Shown here one piece after another: positions 1-12,359 of a stretch of 64,000 nucleotides of DNA (its first letter is position 1; every line of letters starts with the position of its first letter). The notes beneath the pieces were generated by a model. That model was not told where the DNA came from. It saw only the letters and a list, made by a program, of their open reading frames with translations, and ran no database searches. Source of the DNA: Gallionella sp. (GTDB taxonomy: Bacteria; Pseudomonadota; Gammaproteobacteria; Burkholderiales; Gallionellaceae); assembly GCA_003153155.1 (NCBI GenBank), contig PLWV01000008.1:634-64633 (forward strand), in the 5' to 3' direction. Position numbers and translations under genes: made by a program.

Positions 1-68
1 GTGACGTTGACGATGCCCATGACCAGCGGACGGGATAAATCGAATTGGAAGTGGCCGCAGAAAAACAT
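1..68 (-). CDS. folP: dihydropteroate synthase, N-terminal fragment cut by window edge
   Basis: The first 22 codons of a minus-strand gene are present; the rest lies outside the window. The translation begins MFFCGHFQFDLSRPLVMGIV and continues NVT, matching the DHPS N-terminus, where a short beta hairpin precedes the pterin-binding MGI(L/V)NVTPDSFSDG motif. DHPS joins p-aminobenzoate to dihydropterin pyrophosphate in folate synthesis. Position after ftsH is the usual proteobacterial ftsH-folP order. The start ATG directly abuts a heptanucleotide tandem array, so no Shine-Dalgarno sequence is visible. Identity is likely despite the short length. Confidence 0.8.
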   Translation of the reverse strand, partial: MFFCGHFQFDLSRPLVMGIVNV

Positions 69-69
69 G

Positions 70-164
70 TGAAGGGTGAAGGGTGAAGGGTGAAGGGTGA
101 AGGGTGAAGGGTGAAGGGTGAAGGGTGAAGGGTGAAGGGTGAAGGGTGAAGGGTGAAGGGTGAA
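70..164. repeat. heptanucleotide tandem repeat, 13 copies of TGAAGGG
   Basis: Thirteen perfect copies of TGAAGGG (70-160) are followed by a partial TGAA. On the folP coding strand the unit is CCCTTCA, and the array ends one base before the folP ATG, filling the position of its ribosome-binding site. The unit has no stop codon in any frame. Just upstream on the minus strand (172-186) is a GCGCGC-TTC-GCGCGC hairpin, and beyond it a purine-rich stretch before the ftsH stop. A 7-bp unit is prone to slippage and shifts the frame with each change of copy number. Confidence 0.97.
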
Positions 165-222
165 AACCAAGGCGCGCGAAGCGCGCACCCTTATCCCCTC
201 CCCCTTAACCCTTCCCTGCCTT

Positions 223-2130
<1,908 letters not shown>

Positions 2131-2187
2131 TCCTTAATCGGCGCGCAACGGCTGCCGAGGTCGGTCATTAGACTATGTATTGCCCTA

Positions 2188-2808
2188 TTACTCAAGCTTT
2201 CCGCTACCCAACAAATACAGCTCGCTGCTCCGATCGCGTGATGCCTTGGGCTTGCGTGTTACCACCCTGGCGAAACGACTGCGCATCAGCTTGAGAAAAT
2301 CCTCGAACCCCGCGCCCTGAAAAACCTTTACGAGAAAGCTGCCGTCAGGCTCCAGGTGTTCGAGCGCGAATTCCATCGCCAGTTCCGCAAGGTGCACGGC
2401 ACGCGCCTGATCGGCAGACGCTACGCCGCAGATATTGGGGGCCATATCGGAAATTACAAGCCCTGCCGGCTTGCCTTGCAACAAATCCTCCAACTGCTTG
2501 AGCACGGCATCTTCGCGGAAATCGCCTTGAATGAAATCCACCCCGGCCAGCGGATCCAGCGGCAATAAATCCAGGCCGATCACTTTTCCGCTGCGCCCCA
2601 CCTTACTCGCCGCGACCTGCGACCAGCCGCCCGGCGTCGCACCCAAGTCCACCACCACGGTACCGGGCTTGAGCAAACGGTCTTTGGCATCGATCTCCAA
2701 CAGCTTGTAAGCGGCTCGCGAACGATAACCCTCCTTCTGCGCAAGCTGCACAAAAGGGTCGTTGACATGCTCACGCATCCATTGTTTACTGGTCTTGGAA
2801 GGCTTCAT
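2188..2808 (-). CDS. rlmE: 23S rRNA (uridine-2'-O-)-methyltransferase RlmE
   Basis: SAM-dependent methyltransferase (FtsJ/RrmJ) for the 2'-O position of U2552 in the 23S A-loop, acting late in 50S assembly. At 206 aa it has family length. The catalytic K-D-K-E set is visible: Lys35 in [10 protein letters not shown], the Asp of VISDMAPN, the Lys of FLVKVFQG, and the Glu of SSELYLLG near the C-terminus. The SAM-binding glycine motif is [15 protein letters not shown]. It precedes ftsH on the same strand and is divergent from yhbY, a standard rlmE/yhbY arrangement. Confidence 0.97.
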   Translation of the reverse strand: MKPSKTSKQWMREHVNDPFVQLAQKEGYRSRAAYKLLEIDAKDRLLKPGTVVVDLGATPGGWSQVAASKVGRSGKVIGLDLLPLDPLAGVDFIQGDFREDAVLKQLEDLLQGKPAGLVISDMAPNICGVASADQARAVHLAELAMEFALEHLEPDGSFLVKVFQGAGFEDFLKLMRSRFARVVTRKPKASRDRSSELYLLGSGKLE

Positions 2809-2815
2809 CGTATTT

Positions 2816-2957
2816 AAGGCCTCTGCACAACTACTGCGCTCGTTGATACTGCGTTAAAAATCGGCTCAAAATCCTCATGTACGAAAGTGTACATTCCGGT
2901 TTTTCGCCAATTTTTGCCTTGTCTCAGCTTCGCTCGCTACGCTGTTCAGTGGCCTTC
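2816..2957. repeat. intergenic repeat between divergent rlmE and yhbY
   Basis: About 140 bp starting AAGGCCTCTGCACAAC and ending CAGTGGCCTT, with AGGCC/GGCCT-like ends and a central dyad ATGTACGAAAGTGTACAT. It occupies most of the rlmE-yhbY gap and has no coding potential. The ends and dyad suggest a non-autonomous mobile or structured repeat. No second copy was found in this window, so family membership is inference. Confidence 0.45.
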
Positions 2958-3037
2958 TCCAGTATATTGAGCATTACGGCTCCTGCGATTCCAGCAACAA
3001 CCTGCTAAAATCCGCGCCTTAAATTTGGAAAGTCATT

Positions 3038-3391
3038 ATGTTATCCCTTACCTTATCCGAACGCCTTGCCCTGAAAGGCCGCGCACACGCTCTAAGTCCG
3101 ACGGTGATGATAGGCAATGCGGGTTTGACTGAATCAGTGCTAAAAGAAATCGCGCTGACTTTAAAAACTCATGAACTCATCAAAATTCGCGTAATGAGCG
3201 ACGATCGTGCGCTGCGCGAAACCATGCTGGAAACTATCTGCACACAACTCAACGCCGCGCCGGTACAACACATCGGGAAAATTCTGGTGGTTTATCAACC
3301 CAACCCGGACGCACACAAAATCGAACTTAAAAAAATGCCGCGCCACAAAGGCAAGAAACCGCTGACCAAGAAGCAGCTGGGAAATCGGTAA
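3038..3391 (+). CDS. yhbY: ribosome assembly RNA-binding protein YhbY (CRM domain)
   Basis: A 117-aa protein with one CRM (chloroplast RNA splicing and ribosome maturation) domain. The hallmark segments are present: LSERLALKGRAHALSPTVMI near the N-terminus, followed by GNAGLTESVLKEI, then KIRV and a C-terminal ILVVYQPN. The CRM GxxG loop is represented by the GNAG region. YhbY binds pre-50S particles. The roughly 20-residue basic tail (KKMPRHKGKKPLTKKQLGNR) is longer than in E. coli YhbY (about 97 aa), as in other betaproteobacteria. It is divergent from rlmE. Confidence 0.93.
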   Translation: MLSLTLSERLALKGRAHALSPTVMIGNAGLTESVLKEIALTLKTHELIKIRVMSDDRALRETMLETICTQLNAAPVQHIGKILVVYQPNPDAHKIELKKMPRHKGKKPLTKKQLGNR

Positions 3392-3397
3392 CAGCAG

Positions 3398-3470
3398 TCG
3401 TTAGACGTAAGTCGTAAGTTGGTAGTTGGTCGAAGCTAACAACTTACGTCTTACGACTACCAACTCTAAA
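3398..3470. repeat. inverted-repeat hairpin between convergent yhbY and greA
   Basis: Long imperfect dyad: GACGTAAGTCGTAAGTTGG on the left and CAACTTACGTCTTACGAC on the right. It lies between the stops of convergent yhbY and greA and touches the greA stop codon, so it could serve as a bidirectional terminator. A related hairpin with the same CAACTTACGTCTTAC arm occurs at 7391-7458 at the carA stop. Confidence 0.7.
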
Positions 3471-3942
3471 TATACTGCACCTCCACCACCTCATATTCCC
3501 TTACCCCGCCCGGCGCCTGCACCTCGGCGACATCGCCGCTGTATTTGCCGATCAACGCGCGGGCAATCGGTGAACTGATGGAAATTTTGCGGTGCCTGAC
3601 GTCCGCCTCGTCATCGCCGACGATCTGATAAGTGACCACATCGCCGTTGTTCACATCTTCCAGCACCACGGTCGAACCGAACACACAACGCCCATCAGCA
3701 TTGAGGGTCTTGGGATCGATGATCTGCGCGCTGCCCAGTTTGCCTTCCAACTCGACGATACGTCCTTCGACAAACGACTGCCGCTCCTTGGCGGCATCGT
3801 ATTCGGCGTTTTCCGACAAGTCGCCCTGTGCGCGCGCTTCAGCGATGGCGTTAATCACCGCCGGACGCTCTACCGTCTTGAGCTTATGCAGCTCCTGGCG
3901 CATTCTCTCAGCGCCCACTACGGTTAATGGAACTTTGCTCAT
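3466..3942 (-). CDS. greA: transcription elongation factor GreA
   Basis: Rescues backtracked RNA polymerase by stimulating cleavage of the nascent transcript through the secondary channel. The protein is 158 aa, the family norm. It has the N-terminal antiparallel coiled coil (about 1-75) carrying the tip acidic segment ([14 protein letters not shown]) and the C-terminal FKBP-like domain with [10 protein letters not shown] and a [11 protein letters not shown] segment. It lies downstream of carB on the same strand (carA-carB-greA order), separated by a MITE-like repeat. Confidence 0.97.
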   Translation of the reverse strand: MSKVPLTVVGAERMRQELHKLKTVERPAVINAIAEARAQGDLSENAEYDAAKERQSFVEGRIVELEGKLGSAQIIDPKTLNADGRCVFGSTVVLEDVNNGDVVTYQIVGDDEADVRHRKISISSPIARALIGKYSGDVAEVQAPGGVREYEVVEVQYI

Positions 3943-3968
3943 GTTGATAGCTCTCTCTACTTATTTAC

Positions 3969-4154
3969 GGGAACCTCTAAAAATCCACATTTCATCCCAA
4001 CTTCTGCGTTGCGGAAAAAATTTCTTGCTTACATATAAAACATATGTGGCGCCGCGAAATTTTTCCCGCACCTTGCTGACGATTCCGCACGGGCTGCTTT
4101 TGCCCGTAGCGGATCGGCGTCCCCTTGTGGGGCATTTGGGCGAACTCTGATTTT

Positions 4155-4166
<12 letters not shown>
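3969..4166. mobile_element. MITE-like element, copy A (family F1)
   Basis: Bounded by terminal inverted repeats GGGAACCTCTAAAAATC (left) and GATTTTTTAGAGGCTCCC (right). The interior (198 bp total) contains no gene. Related copies are at 49682-50154 (inverted, interrupted) and 51440-51580 (shorter), with shared internal segments such as GCGTTGCGGAAAAAATTTC. The right end overlaps the carB 3' end, so the carB terminal codons AGC CTC TAA are element sequence. Non-autonomous mobility is inferred from the inverted ends and copy number; no target duplication is clear. Confidence 0.75.
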
Positions 4167-7385
<3,219 letters not shown>

Positions 7386-7390
7386 AATTC

Positions 7391-7458
7391 AGTTGTTAGT
7401 CGCAAGACGTAAGTTGGAAACCGGTTTTGCTAACAACTTACGTCTTACGTCTTGCTAC
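7391..7458. repeat. inverted-repeat hairpin in the carA-carB junction
   Basis: Dyad with arms GTTGTTAGTCGCAAGACGTA / TACGTCTTGC and AGTTG / CAACT around a central GGAAACCGGTTTTGC. It has the same CAACTTACGTCTTAC arm as the repeat at 3398-3470. The right arm encodes the last CarA codons (SKT, stop), so the hairpin sits across the carA stop codon. It could act as an intercistronic stem-loop tuning carB relative to carA. Confidence 0.65.
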
Positions 7459-8578
7459 TCTTTTCCATCAAATCAATAAATCTGTCGAACAAATAATCCA
7501 CATCATGTGGCCCCGGACTCGCTTCTGGATGTCCCTGGAAGCAGAACGCCGGCTTGTCGGTCAGCTCGAAACCTTGCAGCGTGCCGTCGAACAGCGACAC
7601 GTGCGTGACGCGCGCATTCGCGGGCAGCGTCGCCGCATCCACCGCAAAGCCGTGGTTCTGGCTGGTGATCATCACGCGGCGGCTATCCATATCCTGCACC
7701 GGATGATTCGCGCCGCGATGGCCGAACTTCATCTTCACCGTCTTCGCACCCACGGCCAAGCCCATCAGCTGCAGCCCGAGACAGATGCCGAACAGCGGCA
7801 CACCCGCCGCTAAAAATTGTTTTGTCGCGTTAATCGCGTAATCGCATGGCTCCGGATCGCCGGGTCCGTTGGACAGGAAGACCCCATCCGGTTCCATCGC
7901 CAGCACTTCCTTCGCTGTGGTCTGCGCGGGCACCACGGTAATGCGACAGCCGCGCTCGGCCAGCATGCGCAGAATGTTGCGCTTCATGCCGAAGTCGTAA
8001 GTCACCACATGAAATTTCGTATGCGCCGCCTCGCTATAGCCAACACCCAACTCCCATACCCGTTGCGTCCATGCATAGGATTGCGTGCAACTGACTTCTT
8101 TGGCCAGATCCATCCCGGCCAATCCGGCAAAACCGCGCGCCGCCGCAAGTGCTGCCGCCTCATCCGTACCGGTCGCGATGCAGCCGTTCTGCGCACCCTT
8201 CTCGCGCAGGATACGCGTCAGCTTGCGCGTATCGATGCCGGCAATCGCCACGACATTGTTGGCCTTGAGATAGTCCGGCAGCGACTGCGTCTTGCGCCAG
8301 TTGCTCACCGTCATGGAAAGATCGCGTATCACCAAACCGCTGGCAAACACCTGGCGCGATTCCGCGTCCTCGGCATTCACCCCGACGTTGCCGATGTGCG
8401 GACAGGTCAGCGTGATGATCTGCTTGCAGTAAGATGGGTCGGTGAGAATTTCCTGATAACCGGTCATGGCGGTATTGAACACCACCTCGCCGGTACTGCT
8501 GCCGGAAGCCCCGATTGCAATGCCGCGAAACACCGTCCCATCGGCAAGCACAAGAATGGCAGGGTTCGTTTGCGACAC
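7445..8578 (-). CDS. carA: carbamoyl-phosphate synthase small (glutaminase) subunit
   Basis: Glutamine amidotransferase subunit that supplies ammonia to CarB. The N-terminal CarA domain is followed by a class I GATase domain with the nucleophile elbow [10 protein letters not shown] (catalytic Cys) and the C-terminal [11 protein letters not shown] segment carrying the His and Glu of the triad. I chose the GTG start at 8578 ([15 protein letters not shown]): GGGAG lies 7 bases upstream and this gives 377 aa, the family length. A longer frame opens with ATG at 8632, but that ATG lies inside a stable leader hairpin. Forms an operon with carB. Confidence 0.96.
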   Translation of the reverse strand: MSQTNPAILVLADGTVFRGIAIGASGSSTGEVVFNTAMTGYQEILTDPSYCKQIITLTCPHIGNVGVNAEDAESRQVFASGLVIRDLSMTVSNWRKTQSLPDYLKANNVVAIAGIDTRKLTRILREKGAQNGCIATGTDEAAALAAARGFAGLAGMDLAKEVSCTQSYAWTQRVWELGVGYSEAAHTKFHVVTYDFGMKRNILRMLAERGCRITVVPAQTTAKEVLAMEPDGVFLSNGPGDPEPCDYAINATKQFLAAGVPLFGICLGLQLMGLAVGAKTVKMKFGHRGANHPVQDMDSRRVMITSQNHGFAVDAATLPANARVTHVSLFDGTLQGFELTDKPAFCFQGHPEASPGPHDVDYLFDRFIDLMEKSSKT

Positions 8579-8608
8579 CGGATGACTCCCAAGACAGATG
8601 ACATAAAG

Positions 8609-8639
8609 AAGCGGGACGAACAATGTGTTCATCCCGCTT
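8609..8639 (-). promoter_or_regulatory. carAB leader stem-loop
   Basis: A 14-bp stem (AAGCGGGATGAACA pairing with TGTTCGTCCCGCTT, one G-U pair) with a 3-base loop. It would form within the first bases of the carAB transcript, about 30 nt before the GTG start, and is followed by CTTTATG rather than a long U run. It could be an attenuator, an RNA-stability element or a target for pyrimidine control; the sequence alone does not decide. Confidence 0.6.
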
Positions 8640-8652
8640 TGGATTGGCTCGC

Positions 8653-8681
8653 ATTATAGCGGATTGGAGGGGTGGTATCAA
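8653..8681 (-). promoter_or_regulatory. sigma-70 promoter of carAB
   Basis: On the minus strand TTGATA, 17 bases, then TATAAT: near-consensus -35 and -10 boxes at ideal spacing. The predicted start near 8646 gives a leader of about 70 nt that begins just before the hairpin at 8609-8639. Confidence 0.8.
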
Positions 8682-8772
8682 ATGCTTATGGGCGCGATTG
8701 CAATCGGGTTTGAGCGTAGGCGATGCCATAAAATCAATTTTCATCCAAGCCAACATTGAGTAGACTGTAGCT

Positions 8773-8859
8773 ATGTTCTATGTTGACCTCTTCTCAGCCC
8801 TGACCCGCCACAAGGTGGACTATCTGCTAATCGGCGGACTGGCCGTTAAAACGCTATGA
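8773..8859 (+). pseudogene. truncated MNT-type nucleotidyltransferase
   Basis: A 28-codon frame reads MFYVDLFSALTRHKVDYLLI then GGLAVKTL and stop. This resembles the first strand-helix and the GG motif of small nucleotidyltransferase-fold proteins (MNT/AbiEii type), which then need a DxD catalytic motif that is absent. The stop overlaps the start of the next gene (ATGA), as in two-gene HEPN/MNT-like modules. Probably the surviving 5' end of a deleted gene. Confidence 0.45.
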
Positions 8860-9041
8860 GCCAACCCTTCCCCTCCGGCGACCGCACCTACTATGTCAGC
8901 GACGAACGTCTGCGCGCATTTAAGATGCTCACCCCTGAACAAAAGTTACGCTGGGTAGAAGAACAGGCGACTTTTTTGAGACTGGCGAAGATTGGCCGCG
9001 AGAAGACGCAGGATATTTCAAAACGAAGCCTATCAGAATGA
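8856..9041 (+). CDS. small charged helical protein, partner of a nucleotidyltransferase remnant
   Basis: A 61-aa protein with a core RLRAFKMLTPEQKLRWVEE resembling small helical proteins encoded beside MNT-type nucleotidyltransferase genes in many bacteria. Here the partner is truncated to 28 codons and overlaps by 4 bp. No signal peptide, membrane segment or catalytic motif is seen. Function unknown; it may be a leftover of a toxin-antitoxin-like pair. Confidence 0.5.
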   Translation: MSQPFPSGDRTYYVSDERLRAFKMLTPEQKLRWVEEQATFLRLAKIGREKTQDISKRSLSE

Positions 9042-9179
9042 TTAAAAGCTCCGTCCCAATATCAACCGTTTATCCATATGCGGACAGACAGACGAGAGAG
9101 CAATGAATCAAGCGCTTAACGAAAATCTGTATGCTTTATTATTTTCAATAGTACTGACCGGTGGGTCAGTCTAATAACT

Positions 9180-9186
9180 GTTAGGC
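9180..9186 (+). other. integron recombination core site GTTAGGC, left end of cassette array
   Basis: GTTAGGC fits the GTTRRRY core cleaved in attI/attC sites. It is followed after 7 bases by the ATG of the 9194 gene, the spacing typical of integron cassettes. A possible RYYYAAC partner (GCTTAAC, about 9113) lies upstream, but the intervening pairing is poor, so this may be an attI-like or degenerate attC site. Confidence 0.45.
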
Positions 9187-9193
9187 TTCACAT

Positions 9194-9649
9194 ATGCACT
9201 CATCACTATTGAACGGTTGGCGAAGACTTGGCATCGTGATTGCATCCCTCTGGATCATCGCAGTCATTGCTGTTGCTGCGTTCGAGTGCACGTCCGGCTC
9301 ACGCGGCATTTTTGTATATCAACAAATTCCAGAAGGCACTATCGTTGCCGGAAACAAGGTCACACTCCCTGATGGAAAGGTCATAACGCTTACCGAGGAA
9401 GATGAGTTCAAAGTTCGCGCCCAGGCAGAACAAAGCATGAAAGAGCGTGAGCAAGGGCATATCGTTCCTCCGTGGGAACTTGACTGGACAGGTTTGGAAG
9501 CTGTACCCAAAATAATTCAGATTCGTTGGCTTCGCTTAGCCGCAGTTACCTTGCTTGTGCCCCTCATTGCCTGGCTCCTAACTGAAGCTCTTATGCTTAC
9601 TGTTTCATGGGTACGTCGTGGATTCATGGGCACGAAACGTGACGACTAA
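9194..9649 (+). CDS. cassette-borne two-TM membrane protein of unknown function
   Basis: A 151-aa protein with a hydrophobic segment at about 12-30 (IVIASLWIIAVIAVAAF), a polar central region (about 35-100) with a KVTLPDGKVITLTEEDE beta-like stretch, and a second hydrophobic segment at about 113-135. The central domain would be extracytoplasmic if the N-terminus is inside. I do not recognise the family. The gene starts 7 bases after a GTTAGGC core and ends at an attC-like half site, so it looks like the first cassette of a small array. Confidence 0.6.
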   Translation: MHSSLLNGWRRLGIVIASLWIIAVIAVAAFECTSGSRGIFVYQQIPEGTIVAGNKVTLPDGKVITLTEEDEFKVRAQAEQSMKEREQGHIVPPWELDWTGLEAVPKIIQIRWLRLAAVTLLVPLIAWLLTEALMLTVSWVRRGFMGTKRDD

Positions 9650-10235
9650 CCCGCCGGTCGAGAGGGACCCGATACGCTTCGTGGAGACCGTTGCGGAAGC
9701 TGAGGCAACAACAGGCGCGGTTATCGTCGTGCCCAGCCTTCGGCTGATGGAAAAGATCGGGCCATTGGTTGAGAATCTCACTACGCTCGCGCATTCCGGC
9801 GAATCCATTTCCGTGTGGCGGCCACTTCACGCTTGGTGGAAACTGCGAAGCCTTCGGTCGCAGTTCGAGACGCTCACTCCTCGATTTCGAGAAACGATCA
9901 CCTCTTGTCATGATCGAATGGCGCAGCCAGTTGAGCGCGGCAGCTCAATGGACAACGCTTGGTTACAGGGTTACTCCACAGCAGTCGGCACATCAGCAAT
10001 TTTCCAATTGCAATCGGCATATCAATCTGTCGGGGAAGTCCTCGACCGAAAGGCCGCGTATGCACTGGCTGCGTTTTCCCTCTACGTCGCAGTTGTTTCC
10101 ATGGTGCTCACCGTGGCGTTTGGTTGGCTGAGTCTTCCGGGAGGTTCGCCCGCACAAGTGACGCCCAACCCGGCGGTCGAGAGGGACGCTCCGCAAGCGG
10201 GCATTCGCCCGCTCGCTCCGCGCCCCTCACCTTGA
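9618..10235 (+). CDS. cassette-borne C-terminally membrane-anchored protein, attC-derived ends
   Basis: A 205-codon frame read through two attC-like segments: TNPPVERDP near the N-terminus and TPNPAVERDAPQ near the C-terminus. NPAVERDA is the peptide typically produced when a cassette frame runs into an attC site. Between them lie a soluble region and one strong TM segment (about 155-178). The first 32 bases overlap the previous gene, so the true start may be further in (for example the Met before EKIGPLVENL). The left attC half (TAACCCGCCGGTCGAGAGGG, about 9648) lacks a right end, pointing to a deletion that fused two cassettes. Confidence 0.45.
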   Translation: MDSWARNVTTNPPVERDPIRFVETVAEAEATTGAVIVVPSLRLMEKIGPLVENLTTLAHSGESISVWRPLHAWWKLRSLRSQFETLTPRFRETITSCHDRMAQPVERGSSMDNAWLQGYSTAVGTSAIFQLQSAYQSVGEVLDRKAAYALAAFSLYVAVVSMVLTVAFGWLSLPGGSPAQVTPNPAVERDAPQAGIRPLAPRPSP

Positions 10236-10244
10236 ACGTTAGAA
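10163..10244 (+). other. integron attC site
   Basis: GCCCAAC (10163-10169, RYYYAAC type) and GTTAGAA (10238-10244, GTTRRRY type) bound 82 bp of imperfect palindrome with inner stem AGCGGGC-ATTC-GCCCGCT and outer GTCGAGAGGGACGC / GCGCCCCTCACC arms. The next gene starts 5 bases after the right core (GTTAGAACGCAATGG). This is a textbook attC layout. Confidence 0.8.
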
Positions 10245-10248
10245 CGCA

Positions 10249-10845
10249 ATGGTTGACGATTCCACCTTGGTTTTAGCCGAAGCTCAGATCAAGCACCTCG
10301 CACTGAAGATAGAGGGGGTCGAGTTTCCCGCCTCAGACCGAAACCGGCTTTCTGCAGCTTGTTTTCATCAGGCTCTCGAACATCACGAGGCAATTATTCT
10401 GCTAGTTCGCCGAAATCTCAACGGTTCGGCATTTGCTTTGGTTCGCCCTATGTTTGAGATTTACATCCGCGCTATCTGGCTAAGACTCTGTGCATCTGAA
10501 ATTGACCTCGGGCGGTTCCAAAAGGGTAAGTTAGAAAAAGAGTTTGCTGAGTTGATAACTGACATTGAATCTCATGAAGGCTACAACATCGGGGTATTGT
10601 CTGGCGTAAAAAAAAACTCGTGGCGTGCAATGAACGACTACACACATGGCGGTCCGCTTCAAGTTATCCGGCGCATAACCGAGGATTCCATCGCTTCTAA
10701 CTATTCGGGAGAGGAAATTCAGGAAATCGTTACATTTGCCGGAACAGTAGGTCTTTTGGCAACCTCGGAAATTTCCCTGCTAGCTGGCCGCGAAGATATT
10801 GCAACCGCGCTGCTGGAAGAAATGAAAGGGGTCTCGGCAAAATGA
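10249..10845 (+). CDS. cassette-borne HEPN-like/DUF5677-like hypothetical protein
   Basis: A 198-aa soluble, largely helical protein without signal or TM segment. The segment ALVRPMFEIYIRAIWLRL followed later by AMNDYTHGG recalls DUF5677/DUF6988-type proteins that are frequent in integron cassettes; family assignment is from memory of the motif pattern and tentative. It begins directly after an attC right core and ends 10 bases before another attC-like site, so it is a complete cassette gene. Confidence 0.6.
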   Translation: MVDDSTLVLAEAQIKHLALKIEGVEFPASDRNRLSAACFHQALEHHEAIILLVRRNLNGSAFALVRPMFEIYIRAIWLRLCASEIDLGRFQKGKLEKEFAELITDIESHEGYNIGVLSGVKKNSWRAMNDYTHGGPLQVIRRITEDSIASNYSGEEIQEIVTFAGTVGLLATSEISLLAGREDIATALLEEMKGVSAK

Positions 10846-10854
10846 TTCAATTGC

Positions 10855-10917
10855 GTCCAACCCTGCGCTCAAGCGGGACTGCGCAAAAGCGCGCAGCCCC
10901 CTAGCTCCACGTAATCC
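10855..10917 (+). other. degenerate attC site, right end of cassette array
   Basis: GTCCAAC (10855-10861) followed by CCTGCGCTCAAGCGGGACTG and an inner hairpin GCGC-AAAA-GCGC, then CCTAGCTCCACGTAATCC. The left core and body match attC; the right core is GTAATCC instead of GTTAGGC, which should prevent normal cleavage there. Confidence 0.6.
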
Positions 10918-10928
10918 ACAATCCAAAA

Positions 10929-11054
10929 ATGATGAAATATTCTTACGATGTAGAAGAAACCGATTTTGACGAGCTGGTCGTGGCACGCTCGCATGAAGTG
11001 CCGGTGTTGCTGGATATCCGATCGCTTACCGATCGGCGGCCAGCAACAGCCTGA
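10929..11054 (+). pseudogene. truncated thioredoxin-domain (CnoX/YbbN-like) gene
   Basis: The frame opens MMKYSYDVEETDFDELVVAR and continues SHEVPVLLDI, matching the N-terminus of thioredoxin-fold co-chaperones, where the next residues should be the WAPWCGPC active site. Instead the frame runs into SLTDRRPATA and stops within the 3' end of the convergent SCO gene. The redox motif and rest of the domain are missing, so a rearrangement at the right edge of the cassette array removed them. Confidence 0.6.
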
Positions 11055-11616
11055 TGTCCTGCACCAGTAGTTCAGCTTGCTGCCCGTAACGAGAGAGCAG
11101 CAATGGCTGGCCTTTTGTGCCGATCAGAAACGTGCCGTCGGAATGAAGAAAAGTATAGCTGCCTTTCTTGTAATACTGCTTCTCATAGCTGACACCAAAC
11201 GCCTTGGCTGTCTGTGCGGTGGCCTGTGCATCGCCGTATAAGCCCAGGAAAGAGGGGTAAAAGGAGGGAACAAACTTCGCCAGCAATTCAGGCCTGTCGC
11301 GTTCCGGATCGACTGTGACAAACAACACCTGCACCCTGTCCGCATCTTTGCCCAGCATGCGCATGACCTGCGCAAGATCGGCCAGCGTGGTTGGGCATGC
11401 CACAGGGCAGTGGGTATAACCGAAGAACAGCACCACTACCTTTCCCCTGAAATCCGCCAGATTGCGGGACTTGCCGTTAAAATCGGTAAGATGAAAATCA
11501 GCCTGCTCAAGCGGCCCAGTAACATCTATCGCGTGATAGGGTGAAGGCAACTCATGCTCCCCGCAGGAGGTAAGCAGCAATATGCACAATAACAAAAATA
11601 ATTTACGCATCAACAT
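11026..11616 (-). CDS. SCO1/SenC-family lipoprotein
   Basis: Thioredoxin-fold copper chaperone/thiol oxidoreductase associated with CuA maturation in haem-copper oxidases. From the ATG at 11616 (GGGAG 6 bases upstream) it is 196 aa with a lipoprotein signal (LLLCILLLTSC), the CxxxC copper motif CPVAC, and the distal His in TFLHSDGTFL. An upstream frame extends to 11736 without a plausible start. It is convergent with the truncated thioredoxin remnant. A second SCO protein is at 36318-37235. Copper context (CusBA, NirK) follows to the right. Confidence 0.9.
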   Translation of the reverse strand: MLMRKLFLLLCILLLTSCGEHELPSPYHAIDVTGPLEQADFHLTDFNGKSRNLADFRGKVVVLFFGYTHCPVACPTTLADLAQVMRMLGKDADRVQVLFVTVDPERDRPELLAKFVPSFYPSFLGLYGDAQATAQTAKAFGVSYEKQYYKKGSYTFLHSDGTFLIGTKGQPLLLSRYGQQAELLVQDIRLLLAADR

Positions 11617-11978
11617 GTCAGCTCCCTGTCCAGCCCTGCATTGCACTGAAAAAATACGGCCTACTTTTTTGCCAAACGCCATCATCATCAGGCCGGTAAA
11701 CAACCCCATTCCGGGAGAACGATAACCGCACGCCACGCAGCAGATACAGCGTCACGTTTGGCAGGTCGTCATGTAGAATGACGCACCTATAACACAATGT
11801 AATATTACCAGTTCCAACGCCCATAAATTCCGTATCGAATTCACAGATATGTTGCTTTCAATAATTGTGTACATTCAATTTAAAGATGGATTTATTATCG
11901 CTGATCACAGTTTTCTTGAACGAGCAACTTGGGACTCTCCCTTTGGTATCGGTCACCGGGCAATAAAAAAAGGTCGCT
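11617..11978. other. intergenic region, SCO gene to small secreted protein gene
   Basis: No gene is supported here. A compact hairpin AGGTCGTCAT-GTAGA-ATGACGCACCT lies at 11764-11787, upstream of the SCO gene on the minus strand. The remainder is AT-rich and probably holds promoters for the divergent genes; no near-consensus box pair stands out. Confidence 0.5.
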
Positions 11979-12323
11979 ATGCGAACTAATAAAATTCTTA
12001 CCGGCCTGTTGTTGTGCGTTGCAATCTGGTACCCGCAATATGTGCTTGCCGCTTCATTTTGCACCACATCACCGGAAGGGAAGATTCGTGTGGATGATTG
12101 CAAGTACGGTTCTTACGATGAATGCAAGCGTGCAATCGGAAGCTTGGGAGATTGCGTAACCAATCAGGAAGAGAAACCTGCCCCGGCGAAGGTGGCGCCT
12201 TATTGCATAGTGGTGTGGTCTACCGAATGTAAATATTACGACTATGAGACATGCACCCAGGCTGCCAAAAAGCAAATGGGCTTTTGTTACTTGAATCCGG
12301 ATTACACAAACCCTGCTAAGTAG
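11979..12323 (+). CDS. small secreted Cys-rich protein (DUF3551-like)
   Basis: A 114-aa protein with a signal peptide (about 1-24, cleavage near VLAASF). The mature part contains two similar Cys-bearing modules: DDCKYGSYDECKRAIGSLGDC and YCIVVWSTECKYYDYETC followed by GFCYLNPDY. The second module resembles the DUF3551 pattern of small exported proteins. AAAAGG lies upstream of the ATG. Its position before cusB suggests a periplasmic metal or redox role, but that is inference. Confidence 0.6.
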   Translation: MRTNKILTGLLLCVAIWYPQYVLAASFCTTSPEGKIRVDDCKYGSYDECKRAIGSLGDCVTNQEEKPAPAKVAPYCIVVWSTECKYYDYETCTQAAKKQMGFCYLNPDYTNPAK

Positions 12324-12359
12324 CAGCCGCTGCATGTGACTACCAAAGGCTATACAAAC

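Noticed and set aside
70-164. Tandem array considered as a CRISPR or replication iteron
   Set aside because: The unit is 7 bp with no spacers; no Cas genes, and no rep gene or DnaA boxes nearby.
11858-12103. Minus-strand 81-codon frame overlapping the small secreted-protein gene
   Set aside because: No ribosome-binding site or homologous pattern; the opposite strand has a signal peptide and ordered Cys residues.
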